Shown here: positions 7,283 through 16,323 of the stretch, in pieces | Layout: every line of letters starts with the position of its first letter | How positions within the stretch are numbered: the first letter of the stretch is position 1 | Assembly: GCF_014641075.1 (NCBI RefSeq) | Contig: NZ_BMHP01000001.1 | Coordinates: 1,674,001 to 1,738,000, forward strand | DNA from: Paenibacillus nasutitermitis | GTDB taxonomy: Bacteria; Bacillota; Bacilli; Paenibacillales; Paenibacillaceae | Length of the DNA: 64,000 bases | Direction: 5' to 3' | Notes under the pieces: generated by a model | Told to the model about the DNA's origin: nothing | Databases searched by the model: none | The model's input: only the letters and a program-made list of their open reading frames with translations | Program-made: the position numbers and the translations under genes

Positions 7283-8893
7283 TTATGATCCTGAAGAATC
7301 CTTCAAGCGATATTCCGAAGGGGTCATTCCCGTGTATTTCTGGAATACCTTCGTGAAATAACGACGCTCATGATAACCAACGTTGGAACCGATTTGAGTA
7401 ATCGATTTATCGCTGCTGTATAATAAGGATTTTGCCATTTCCATACGTTGTTTAGTCAGGTATTCCACAAATGTTTTACCGAAATGATTTTTGAAAAGAA
7501 GACAGAAATAGCTGCAGCTAATGCCAAGATATTCGGAAATTTCATCGATTCCAAAGTCGCTTTCCAAATGCTGTTGAATGTAATTATGCGCGGACATCAT
7601 GAGCAGTTCAGAGGACTTTTTCGTTGAAAGAGCGTCTTTCGACTGGTCGATCAATGAAACAATGAGGGACAATAGCTCTTTAAGGTTTAACGATTCTTGA
7701 AGTCTTTTCCAAATATTCTCCTCTTGTTCCCCGGATAACAATTGCATTTCACGCATTTCACGAAGCAGATGGATGAGAAGATAATGAAGCATTTTTTCAG
7801 ACTGGCCCATGCTATTTTCATTCGAATGACACACAAATGATTTAAGATCGTGAGTCATTTGAGCAAGCACCTCTAAATTCCCATTTCGAAGTCCACAGGT
7901 TATCTCCTCAATCCAATGCCACTTCGACTCTGTTACACTCAGCTCCGGTTTGGATGCTGCTGTTAAATCAGTCTCGTTCGCATCTACAAACCATTCGCCC
8001 GGTGAGTTAAGGATTAGCTTTTGCTGCATTTTATCGTATACCAGAGACAACCCATCTAAGGAAAATGCGTTTTGCTCCAGGCATATTTGAAAGAACATGC
8101 TATCCTTTTCATCAACAAGAGACTGCAACAGGATATACCCCGGAAATAAATGCTCTTTCGTAATCGAGCTGTCCTGCTCAGGAGAAGGGAAGACGATACA
8201 CCATTCCCCCTCACGGATCTGCAGAACCGTTTGTCCTTGCAGGATTGGATTGAAAATGTCTTTTAGCATGTTTTTAATCCGAAGATTCCATGCTTTCCGT
8301 TCGGGAACGGTCCAGGAAATAGAGCGGTGGGAGTAACCCTCCAGGTCTATTAACAAGAGGGAATAAGCTTTCTTGTCAGCAAGCCCGTCTTCTTCATCCC
8401 ACAAAACGCACTCTTTTTCCGTCTCCTGTCCCAACAACGAATGAAGCATATAGTTTTCATTAGCCAGGTCAGCGACACGGTTTAACCGTTGTTCCTTCTT
8501 CAGTTTCTTGCTTTTCTCTCTAATATCGGCGGCAAGCATACGAACCTTTTCTTCCAGTTCAAAATAATTAATCGGCTTGGTAATATAATCCCTTACACCA
8601 TGACGAAGCGCCGTTTGGGCATACGCAAATTCCTGATAACCCGTTAAAAGTAGAATTTCGCATGTTAATCCCTGAGTTCGGATTTCCTGCAACAGCGTCA
8701 TTCCATCCATGACCGGCATGCGGATGTCGCTTAGGATTAAATCGGGATGATGCTGGATAGCTGCTTCTAACGCATCTACTCCGTTCTTAGCCAAACAAAC
8801 TATTTCTATATCCATATCTTCCCATGGAAGTACCCTGGATAGATTATTTAAAATGTGGATTTCATCGTCAACAAGCAACGCTTTCAGTCTCAC
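7283..8893 (-). CDS. YesN-type response regulator (receiver plus AraC domain)
   Basis: A 536-residue regulator. Residues 1-120 form a CheY-like receiver with the acidic pair at D9-D10, the phosphorylation site D56 in 'LILSDIRMPVMDG' and K106 in 'DYITKPINY'. The middle 300 residues are variable. The C-terminal 100 residues hold two AraC helix-turn-helix motifs, 'GIDEISEYLGISCSYFCLLFKNHFGKTF' and 'SITQIGSNVGYHERRYFTKVFQKYTGMTPSEYR'. It overlaps the histidine kinase gene by 4 bp, so the two are translationally coupled. Inference: it activates the adjacent sugar ABC transporter genes (10780-13962) when the kinase is stimulated. Confidence 0.9.
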   Translation of the reverse strand: MRLKALLVDDEIHILNNLSRVLPWEDMDIEIVCLAKNGVDALEAAIQHHPDLILSDIRMPVMDGMTLLQEIRTQGLTCEILLLTGYQEFAYAQTALRHGVRDYITKPINYFELEEKVRMLAADIREKSKKLKKEQRLNRVADLANENYMLHSLLGQETEKECVLWDEEDGLADKKAYSLLLIDLEGYSHRSISWTVPERKAWNLRIKNMLKDIFNPILQGQTVLQIREGEWCIVFPSPEQDSSITKEHLFPGYILLQSLVDEKDSMFFQICLEQNAFSLDGLSLVYDKMQQKLILNSPGEWFVDANETDLTAASKPELSVTESKWHWIEEITCGLRNGNLEVLAQMTHDLKSFVCHSNENSMGQSEKMLHYLLIHLLREMREMQLLSGEQEENIWKRLQESLNLKELLSLIVSLIDQSKDALSTKKSSELLMMSAHNYIQQHLESDFGIDEISEYLGISCSYFCLLFKNHFGKTFVEYLTKQRMEMAKSLLYSSDKSITQIGSNVGYHERRYFTKVFQKYTGMTPSEYRLKDSSGS

Positions 8894-10713
8894 TCTTTAT
8901 CACTCCATCCATATTTGGGAATCACACATTGGATAATGGTACCTTGCCCCGGCTGCGAGCAGATAAAAAGTCCGAATCTGTTGCCATATTGAAATCTTAA
9001 CCGATCGAGCACGCTACGCAATCCCAAGCCCCGGCGTTCATGACTTGGATATGGCTGCAGCTTATGATAGTCCGGGTTATCTGCATCAGCGTAATGAATG
9101 GATGCCAATTGCTCATTCGTCATCCCAATGCCATTATCTTCAATCGTCAGTAATATTCGATCGTTTTCCATTTTTCCAGTAACCTTGATTCTGCCTGTAT
9201 AGTCGATACCTTCAAAACCATGTTGTATGCTATTTTCCACAAGAGGCTGAAGCGTAAGCTTCAGAAGCAAGCAGTTCCTCATTTCATCCGGGATCTCTAT
9301 ATCATATTCAAACAAGTCGTCAAATCTGAATTTCTGAATTTCTAAATAATTTCGAAGATGTTCGACCTCAAGGCTTAGCCTGATCTCTTCCTTGTCCTGA
9401 ATACTGATGCGTAAAATACTTGCAAGTCGAAGTACCATCTCGCTGACCTTGCGCCCTTCATTCTGGACAGCCAACACGTTAATGGACTCCAAAGTATTGA
9501 ATAAGAAATGCGGCTTTATCTGGGCTTGCAGCACCCTGAGTTCGGCGTTCGTCTTCTGAAGCTGCTCCCGCTTAACCTGATGAAATAATTGATTGATTTT
9601 GTCCATCTGATTGTTAAAACCTTTTTGCAGTAACAGCAGTTCGTCATCGCCTTTTTCATCAACTCTGGCGTTCAGATCGCCGTCCTCGACCTTGCGCATA
9701 AAACGAACAATCACGCCGATCGTGCCGGTAATCCTGTTCATGAACAGGACGTTAAAAAGGATGGCGGCCAACACGCAAACAGACATAATCCATACAAACC
9801 ATTTCGCAAAGTTGGTTAGCTCCTGAGACAAATAGCTCCAGGATGTCACCGATACCAAACTCCACGAGTATTCCTTTAAATTATAAATGGATATAACACT
9901 TTCTTCCCCGTTGAATTTCCCTCGATAACTTTGATAATTGCTATTTAATTGAAACCTGTTTTTCATATATGGCTGAATCGATTCCCCATCAAGTTCAGAT
10001 TGATAATCATATACGATGAGTCCTTTATCATTTACGAGCATAAATTTGGTTTTCCGGTTACTATTACTCAAATCCAGATTCTGGAATATTTTCTCAAATT
10101 CCCAATCTTTGATTTGAACAACCAAAACGCCAGCTTTTTGCAAGTTGTCCAGTTTCTTAATTAAACGAATTTGCGTAAACACTTTGTCTGACCCCGTCAA
10201 TTCGGGATATTCATGGGGTGCGATCCATTTGGGCAAACCCCTCAAGGACATGACTTCATTATATAAAGGATGCTCCTTGAATTTTTCGTAAGGAAGTGTC
10301 TCGAAATTTTCTTTATTGAAAATGGAGATTACATTGGAACCCGTACCACCATGAATATCATATAAAAATGCGTAGTCTATGGCAGGATGGTTGTATAGCA
10401 AGGAGCGAAAGTTTTTCTGGTTGGCATTCAGATCAAGTTGAGTAGACGCCGTCAAATTTTGCGAATCAGGATCCTTTGCAACAATCGCAGCTTGAAAAAC
10501 TCCCTTGGCGATCCCATTGTCGGTCACAGTATCCATTTCTTTAAATATGCTCTTGATGCTGTAGCCAATCGCTTTAAGCGAATATTCTTCCTGCTGGCTG
10601 TGCTTCGTCTCGATCGAACGAAACGTCACAAAGAAGGTAATAATTCCAAGAATAAATAATGGAATAATAATAAGCGCAATAAAGGCCGTGAATAATTTGA
10701 TTCGCAGATTCAT
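8890..10713 (-). CDS. YesM-type sensor histidine kinase
   Basis: A 607-residue membrane kinase. A first transmembrane segment spans about residues 8-30, an extracellular Cache-like sensor covers about 31-300, a second membrane segment lies near 305-325, and a HAMP linker follows. The LytS/YesM-type phosphoacceptor motif 'QAQIKPHFLFNTLESINVLA' contains H402. The ATPase domain shows 'LQPLVENSIQHGFEG' and 'IEDNGIGMT'. It should sense an extracellular sugar or a binding protein and phosphorylate the receiver encoded just downstream, whose start overlaps this stop. The two permeases and the binding protein are encoded upstream on the same strand. Confidence 0.9.
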   Translation of the reverse strand: MNLRIKLFTAFIALIIIPLFILGIITFFVTFRSIETKHSQQEEYSLKAIGYSIKSIFKEMDTVTDNGIAKGVFQAAIVAKDPDSQNLTASTQLDLNANQKNFRSLLYNHPAIDYAFLYDIHGGTGSNVISIFNKENFETLPYEKFKEHPLYNEVMSLRGLPKWIAPHEYPELTGSDKVFTQIRLIKKLDNLQKAGVLVVQIKDWEFEKIFQNLDLSNSNRKTKFMLVNDKGLIVYDYQSELDGESIQPYMKNRFQLNSNYQSYRGKFNGEESVISIYNLKEYSWSLVSVTSWSYLSQELTNFAKWFVWIMSVCVLAAILFNVLFMNRITGTIGVIVRFMRKVEDGDLNARVDEKGDDELLLLQKGFNNQMDKINQLFHQVKREQLQKTNAELRVLQAQIKPHFLFNTLESINVLAVQNEGRKVSEMVLRLASILRISIQDKEEIRLSLEVEHLRNYLEIQKFRFDDLFEYDIEIPDEMRNCLLLKLTLQPLVENSIQHGFEGIDYTGRIKVTGKMENDRILLTIEDNGIGMTNEQLASIHYADADNPDYHKLQPYPSHERRGLGLRSVLDRLRFQYGNRFGLFICSQPGQGTIIQCVIPKYGWSDKE

Positions 10714-10779
10714 AGGCGGCAGCTCCCAAACTGACTACTGATGCGTCATTGTAATGACAAAAGACGATTTTAAACGCGA

Positions 10780-11607
10780 TTATCCTTTTACACTGCCCGC
10801 CGTTACCCCTTCGATAATCTTCTCTTGCAGAATCGCATAGATGATCATGACTGGTACAACGCTAAAGACAATGCCGGCTGCCATTTGGGCATAGTTCGTG
10901 TTATAAGCATCTCTGAAGCCGACCATGCCTACAGGAAGTGTCTTCAACTCATTGCTTGATATGAAGTAGTTCGCGAGCAAGAACTCATTCCAGTTCCCAA
11001 GGAAGTTAATGATGAATACGGTTACTATGGCAGGAACGGTAAGCGGTAATATAATTTTAGCGAATAATCCAGCTGAGCTCAATCCATCAATGACTGCCGC
11101 TTCCTCAATTTCTCCTGGGAGGGACCGCATAAATGCCGCAAGAATGATAACCGAAAAGGGAATCGCATTCGCCACATAAGGCAAAATGAGGGCCAAATGG
11201 GTGTCCAAAAGATTCAGGTTTCTCATAATGCCGTAGATCGGAAGCAGGAGAGAGTTGTTCGGAATCAACATACCAATCAAAATGAGTTGGAATACAATGG
11301 CACTTACCTTATTGTAACGCATCCGTGTTACGGCAAATGCCAGCATCGCAGCAAACAGGATGGATATGCATGCAGACAGTACACCGATATACAAACTGTT
11401 AAAGAAATAAGTGTTGATGCTTGCATTCACCCAGGCATTCACGTAGTTATCAAATATGATGGAAGTGGGAAGCCCGAATGGATTGGAAGCGATGGATTGG
11501 TTATCCGTCTTGACAGAGGAGAAAAGAACGAACAAAAAAGGATAAAGAATAATGAGCAGGTATCCCATCAGAAAGATATGCGGAATAGATTTTTTGAGCG
11601 CTCTCAT
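10780..11607 (-). CDS. CUT1 ABC transporter permease (MalG type)
   Basis: A 275-residue inner permease subunit with six hydrophobic segments. The EAA loop that contacts the ATPase reads 'LPGEIEEAAVIDGLSSAGLFAKIILPLTVPAI'. The ending 'IIEGVTAGSVKG' is the usual C-terminus of MalG-type permeases in this group. It shares one base with the end of the upstream permease gene. No ATPase is encoded nearby, so a shared MsmX-like ATPase elsewhere in the genome is the likely partner. The sugar is unknown. Confidence 0.88.
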   Translation of the reverse strand: MRALKKSIPHIFLMGYLLIILYPFLFVLFSSVKTDNQSIASNPFGLPTSIIFDNYVNAWVNASINTYFFNSLYIGVLSACISILFAAMLAFAVTRMRYNKVSAIVFQLILIGMLIPNNSLLLPIYGIMRNLNLLDTHLALILPYVANAIPFSVIILAAFMRSLPGEIEEAAVIDGLSSAGLFAKIILPLTVPAIVTVFIINFLGNWNEFLLANYFISSNELKTLPVGMVGFRDAYNTNYAQMAAGIVFSVVPVMIIYAILQEKIIEGVTAGSVKG

Positions 11608-12491
11608 TAGTAATCAATCCTTTCTGATCGTCTTGCAATAAAGAATTGATACAATACCGTAATAATCATGGTGAATACAAATATCAGGATAGCAATGGAA
11701 TTTCCAAATCCATGTTTAAAGCTTGTTATTGCATAACGGATCATATACGTTGCCATAACACCCGTTGATCCCGCAGGTCCGCCTTTCGTCATAACGAGAA
11801 TAATATCCGCCGCTTTCATTGCACCGGCCACGGACAGCATGATGACAACAGAAATGATTGGCATAATAAGCGGAAGCGTTATCTTGGTTGATCTCTGGAA
11901 TCCGGTTGCTCCGTCAATCGCAGCCGCTTCGTCTAACTCCTTAGGGATGGAGAGGATCGCGGCCAATACCATGATGATATAAAATCCGGTCCATTGCCAA
12001 GCATTGGTGATAAGGATGGAAAGCATCGCCCATTTCTTATCGGACAACCAATAAATCGGCTCTACTCCAAAAATGCCCAAAAATTTGTTCAAAAGACCGA
12101 AATCCGGGTTGTAAATGAAGCCCCACAAAATCCCAATGACTGCTGTAGACATAATAGAAGGCATAAATACTGCCGTTTTGTACAGTCCTTTAAGTCTTTT
12201 CACATTCGCAATAAGCAAGGAGAAGGTCACGATTATTGGAACCTGAATGGTGCAAGAAAATAAAATGAAATACAAATTATTACGTACAGATTTCCAAAAT
12301 GCTATATCTTTAAAAGCTGTTACATAGTTGTCTAATCCAATATAGGTCATATGCTTGGAAATTCCGTTCCAGCTTGTCAAGCTGTTGTTAACCGCAGTGA
12401 ATATCGGATAAATGAAGAATGCGAGAAACAACACAAAAGCCGGCAATATAAACAACATGTAGATCAGAGGGTTTCTTAGCGCTTTATTCAT
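11607..12491 (-). CDS. CUT1 ABC transporter permease (MalF/UgpA type)
   Basis: A 294-residue membrane protein with six hydrophobic segments. The N-terminal 'IYMLFILPAFVLFLAFFIYPIF' is typical of UgpA/LacF-type permeases. The EAA loop is 'IPKELDEAAAIDGATGFQRSTKITLPLIMP', and 'KAADIILVMTKGGPAGSTGVMATYMI' follows. It pairs with the MalG-type permease encoded next and with the binding lipoprotein encoded upstream. A strong hairpin between the binding-protein gene and this gene probably lowers permease expression relative to the binding protein. Confidence 0.88.
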   Translation of the reverse strand: MNKALRNPLIYMLFILPAFVLFLAFFIYPIFTAVNNSLTSWNGISKHMTYIGLDNYVTAFKDIAFWKSVRNNLYFILFSCTIQVPIIVTFSLLIANVKRLKGLYKTAVFMPSIMSTAVIGILWGFIYNPDFGLLNKFLGIFGVEPIYWLSDKKWAMLSILITNAWQWTGFYIIMVLAAILSIPKELDEAAAIDGATGFQRSTKITLPLIMPIISVVIMLSVAGAMKAADIILVMTKGGPAGSTGVMATYMIRYAITSFKHGFGNSIAILIFVFTMIITVLYQFFIARRSERIDY

Positions 12492-12525
12492 GGCAACCTC
12501 CGTAGTTTATGTCGTACTTAATAGA

Positions 12526-12566
12526 AAAGGGTGCACCCACATGGATCGAGGCGGGTGGCACCCTTT
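12526..12566 (-). terminator. Intercistronic hairpin between binding-protein and permease genes
   Basis: Near-perfect arms AAAGGGTGCACCC (12526-12538 on the plus strand) and GGGTGGCACCCTTT (12553-12566) form a long stem with one bulged base. In the minus-strand transcript it lies between the binding protein stop and the permease start. Such hairpins usually protect the upstream mRNA or terminate it partly. Confidence 0.65.
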
Positions 12567-12579
12567 CAATAATTCTAAA

Positions 12580-13962
12580 TCATTCCGCTGTTGCATTTGC
12601 TGCATCTTGAGCAGCTTGCACATTTTCAAGCATTTTCGCAGCGTCTAGTTCGCCGCTGATGACTTGCTGGATCCCCATGCTCAGCGCTGTATTCACTTCC
12701 GCTTGCACGAGGGCATCAAACGCCGGATATGATGTTCCGATTTCACTGACTGCTTTGAAAATATCTTGCATTAATGGATCGTCAGAAGTCGACTTCATTT
12801 GCTCAAGATCGATTTTCATTGCTGGCAGAAGGCCGTCTTCTTTCAATCCGCGAAGCTGCATTTCATCTGTCCACAGGTTTTTGATGAACTCTTTAACGGC
12901 TGCTAATTTACGGGGGTCATCCGCAACTGCGCTGGAGAAACCATATCCATTGTTAGCGTCTTGCATCACAATTGCCTTGTCTCCAGCGTTCACAGGAGGC
13001 ATATTGAAGAATCCAATTTTGCCAACCATGTCACCCGCTTGTGCTGGATCTCTGAATACGGAGTTTGCCCAAGATCCATCCATCATGAGAATAGCTTCTC
13101 CAGTGATGATTTGGTTTCTCATGTCAGCGTATTCAAATCCGAGTTCGCCTTTTTTGTAGAATCCTTTTTTAACCCAATCCTGGTGTTTCGCGACCGCTTT
13201 CACGACATTGGGATCCGTCCATTTCGTAGCGGCTGTTTTGAATCCGTAAGTAATGTCAGCTCCCGCATAGTACGACCACAGGTTATTTGTAGTCATCAAC
13301 GGAATCCATGAATCTTTGGAGGATTGCGCAAAAGGAACTTTACCGTCCGCTTTAATGGCTTCAGCCAGTTTCTCTAATTCATCCAGTGTTGCAGGAACTT
13401 TAAGTCCCTTTTGTTCAAAGTATTCTTTGTTATAGAAATACCCTTCAATACTTCCACCAATTGGAACTCCATAAACTTTATCTTGGTAAGTAAATGGAGC
13501 CAGTGTGTTGAATTTATCTTTCATGCCCAGTTCAGTCAAAATGGAAGTCACATCAAGCATCAAACCTTCTTTAGCATAAAGCTGAGCATCTGGACTGCCG
13601 AACACATCGAATACTTCTGGTGGTTTTCCCGCAGCCATTTCGCCTCTCAGTTTTTCTTTGCGGTTCACTTCAGAATCTACAGCGTCCAGTTTAATCTTCA
13701 AACCAGGAATGGCTGCTTCTGTTTGCTTCACTACATCGTTAAGTATAGCCAAACGGAATTTCTTAGCTTCCCCGACTTGCGTATGACGAATGGTAATTTC
13801 AAACGGTTCGTCATTCACCTTTGGTTCATTTGCTGCGGTATTCGTTGGAGCCGGCTCTTTTGTCGGTGTGTTGTTTGTGTTGTTCTCTGATTTGCCACAA
13901 CCTGCAAGCAATCCGGATGCTAAAAATACGAAGGACACGATAAGGACCACATTTTTCTTCAT
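12580..13962 (-). CDS. Extracellular sugar-binding lipoprotein (family 1 solute-binding protein)
   Basis: A 460-residue lipoprotein. The signal sequence ends in the lipobox 'GLLAGC', making C22 the acylated residue, followed by an Asn/Thr/Pro-rich linker. The fold is that of CUT1 sugar-binding proteins: 'ITIRHTQVGEAKKFRLAILNDVVKQ' near the start and 'GVPIGGSIEGYFYNKEYFEQKGL' in the middle. It would deliver an oligosaccharide to the two permeases encoded downstream. It is the first gene of a five-gene minus-strand set with the kinase and regulator. No glycosidase is present, so the sugar is not suggested by context. Confidence 0.88.
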   Translation of the reverse strand: MKKNVVLIVSFVFLASGLLAGCGKSENNTNNTPTKEPAPTNTAANEPKVNDEPFEITIRHTQVGEAKKFRLAILNDVVKQTEAAIPGLKIKLDAVDSEVNRKEKLRGEMAAGKPPEVFDVFGSPDAQLYAKEGLMLDVTSILTELGMKDKFNTLAPFTYQDKVYGVPIGGSIEGYFYNKEYFEQKGLKVPATLDELEKLAEAIKADGKVPFAQSSKDSWIPLMTTNNLWSYYAGADITYGFKTAATKWTDPNVVKAVAKHQDWVKKGFYKKGELGFEYADMRNQIITGEAILMMDGSWANSVFRDPAQAGDMVGKIGFFNMPPVNAGDKAIVMQDANNGYGFSSAVADDPRKLAAVKEFIKNLWTDEMQLRGLKEDGLLPAMKIDLEQMKSTSDDPLMQDIFKAVSEIGTSYPAFDALVQAEVNTALSMGIQQVISGELDAAKMLENVQAAQDAANATAE

Positions 13963-14240
13963 CTTGCTTAGACCCTCCTCAAGTTCGATTAGTCTTACAT
14001 CTTTATTATAGAAAGCGCCTTCACTTTCGTTAAGGAGGTCATTTTTCTACTATGGGGATAATATCGTCTACGATCAACTCGTCATCCGATTCGCAATGAA
14101 CGAAGTTTCCGGCGGCGGATCTAATTTTCGAAACAGTAACCATATAACTACAGAGAGGGGATACGAAGGAGCAATAAATGAGTGATGTTTCCCTGAATAA
14201 TCCGTATACTGTACGTAACAAATCATATTAGAACAGGTGA

Positions 14241-15314
14241 ATGAATTTGAGGAAAATAGTGTTTACAGGCGGAGGCTCATCCGGCCATGTGGCGGTCAAT
14301 TTGGCGCTTATCCCACATTTTCTTCAAGCCGGCTGGTCTGTTGAATATATCGGTTCCGAGACTGGAATCGAGAAACAGCTGATTTCTGCCCTTGGCAAAG
14401 TCAATTATTACGCAATCAAGACCGGCAAGCTCAGGCGTTATTTTGACTGGCAAAATCTGAAGGATCCCTTTAAAGTAGTGAAAGGCGCCTATCAGGCGTA
14501 TCGATATATACGTGCGAACAAGCCGGATGTTGTGTTCTCCAAAGGCGGTTTCGTGTCCGTACCCGTTGTGCTTGGGGCATGGCTGAATAAAGTTCCAGTT
14601 ATTATTCATGAATCGGATATTACGCCTGGACTTGCGAACAAGCTGTGCATCCCGTTTGCCTCACGGATCTGCACGACCTTCCCTGAAACAGGCGCCCACC
14701 TGAAAACCGATAAAACCGTATATGTCGGCGCCTTAATCCGTCCGGAGCTCAAAGACGGCCGTGCCAGGAAGGGGAAAGATTTCTGCAGCTTCAAAGAGGC
14801 GGATAAACCGGTTCTGCTTGTTATGGGAGGCAGTCTCGGCTCCAAGACGATCAACCGGAACTTGCGGGAATCGTTGGCAGAGCTTGGACAAACGTATAAT
14901 ATTGTGCACCTTTGCGGTAAAGGGCAGCTCGACGCTTCTATAAATAATCCTGCTTACCGTCAATATGAATATATCAATGAGCAGCTGCCTGATGTGCTGG
15001 CCATGACGGATATGGTCATTTCGCGGGCCGGAGCCAATTCCATCTTTGAGTTTCTATCCCTCCGCAAACCGATGCTGCTTATTCCGCTTACACAGAATCA
15101 GAGCCGCGGCGACCAGCTGCTTAATGCCGAATCCTTCCGCAAATCCGGTTTCTGCGAAGTGCTGTTAGAGGAACAGCTGACCGCCCTGACACTAACGGCT
15201 GCTATTCATCAGTTGTTCCATGGGCGCATGAGGTATATCGACAACATGAACGACCATCAACAGGAAGATGCTGCTGGTGCTGTCGTTGGGCTTATTTTCC
15301 AAATTGCCCGATAA
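14241..15314 (+). CDS. murG: MurG-type undecaprenyl-PP-MurNAc-pentapeptide GlcNAc transferase (stand-alone paralogue)
   Basis: A 357-residue GT28 glycosyltransferase. In peptidoglycan synthesis MurG adds GlcNAc from UDP-GlcNAc to lipid I, making lipid II on the inner membrane face. The first glycine loop is [14 protein letters not shown] (most housekeeping MurGs have GGTAGH). '[19 protein letters not shown]', '[14 protein letters not shown]', '[14 protein letters not shown]' and '[25 protein letters not shown]' match the other MurG motifs. It stands alone rather than in a dcw cluster, and the altered loop suggests the second MurG found in some bacilli. That it is a paralogue is inference, as the rest of the genome is not seen. 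Confidence 0.82.
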   Translation: MNLRKIVFTGGGSSGHVAVNLALIPHFLQAGWSVEYIGSETGIEKQLISALGKVNYYAIKTGKLRRYFDWQNLKDPFKVVKGAYQAYRYIRANKPDVVFSKGGFVSVPVVLGAWLNKVPVIIHESDITPGLANKLCIPFASRICTTFPETGAHLKTDKTVYVGALIRPELKDGRARKGKDFCSFKEADKPVLLVMGGSLGSKTINRNLRESLAELGQTYNIVHLCGKGQLDASINNPAYRQYEYINEQLPDVLAMTDMVISRAGANSIFEFLSLRKPMLLIPLTQNQSRGDQLLNAESFRKSGFCEVLLEEQLTALTLTAAIHQLFHGRMRYIDNMNDHQQEDAAGAVVGLIFQIAR

Positions 15315-15413
15315 TCTTCATCACTGACCGGGGGGACGGAGTATGATCCGGATTTCGTTAGTGAGATTTTTTTTGTTGTTCACAACCCAAATAAGGAATA
15401 GGAGCTTTACGGA

Positions 15414-15986
15414 ATGACAAAAGAAACAAGTTTTTTTAGAAAAATACTGATCATTACTTTATTCTTGCTTTTTATATGTTCATCAGGGTTCAATATCTAT
15501 CAGCACAGCAGGCTTGATTCTGAAAGAAAAAACAATAGTGGTATGGCTGAATATTATATGCGAGAGCATGAATTAACCTTTACAAATGTCTTCGCTATGG
15601 CTGGCAATACAGAAATTATGGAATACATCAAAACCCCGAATCATTTAAGTGCGATTATCGAGGGTATTCAAATTGCCGAATTCAATTATTTAGCGGCGTC
15701 AAAGTATAAAGAGAATCTTGTCGGTGGCAGTATATTGTCAAGGAATCTAATATTAAATGGATATTTATCTGAGCTTCGGGCCTATCGAAATTTTCTTGAA
15801 AGTATTAATAGCAAATCTTATGAAGATATTAACCAGCTTCAAACAGATCTTGCTGATTTACAGACGATTTCAAGCTGGCTATTGGGGAAATATAATAATA
15901 ATGATTTTCAAGTTTATACAGACAAAGATTTCTACGGGGATGTTTATTTGAAACTTAAAAGCAATATAAAAAGTTATTATTTCTAA
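15414..15986 (+). CDS. Hypothetical membrane-anchored protein, A/T-rich
   Basis: A 190-residue protein I do not recognise. It has a short basic N-terminus and one membrane segment (about residues 10-29, 'ILIITLFLLFICSSGFNIY'), followed by about 160 mostly helical polar residues. This suggests a membrane-anchored protein facing outwards. Codons are clearly more A/T-rich than in neighbouring genes (many ATA, TTA, AAT), which hints at acquisition from elsewhere. It is followed by a truncated acetyltransferase fragment, so the site may be a small insertion scar. AATAGGAGC precedes the ATG. Confidence 0.6.
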   Translation: MTKETSFFRKILIITLFLLFICSSGFNIYQHSRLDSERKNNSGMAEYYMREHELTFTNVFAMAGNTEIMEYIKTPNHLSAIIEGIQIAEFNYLAASKYKENLVGGSILSRNLILNGYLSELRAYRNFLESINSKSYEDINQLQTDLADLQTISSWLLGKYNNNDFQVYTDKDFYGDVYLKLKSNIKSYYF

Positions 15987-16039
15987 ATAATTCGAAGCGA
16001 ATATATAAATGAGACAGGTGGTTTTAAAAAAATGGATAA

Positions 16040-16234
16040 TTCAATGTATGGATCGGGTCAAACGCAACCATACTGCCTGGCGTGACGATTGGGGACAACT
16101 CTGTTGTTGTGGCTGGAGCAGTCATCATTAAGGATGTTCCAGAGAATACTATTGTTGCAGGAGTACCCGCAAAAGTGTTGAAAAAAATTAGTCATCATGC
16201 GGAATACCGAATTTGTGAAATGTTGGAAGGGTGA
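16040..16234 (+). pseudogene. C-terminal fragment of a hexapeptide-repeat (maltose O-acetyltransferase-like) acetyltransferase
   Basis: Frame 2 from about 16040 reads '[20 protein letters not shown]', then '[30 protein letters not shown]' with a short tail to the TGA at 16232-16234. These are the last left-handed beta-helix coils and the 'GVPAKV' end of Maa/LacA/NodL-type acetyltransferases. Nothing in frame upstream encodes the first 120 or so residues, and a stop (TAA, 16037) precedes the fragment. It is therefore a 5'-truncated remnant. Confidence 0.8.
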
Positions 16235-16323
16235 ATTCAGCGCCGGATTTTCCAGTTATAGATCCTCGTCAAAAAAGAGGTATAATCAAGATAACTATTA
16301 TGCCAAACGTTTAGAGAAGGCTA

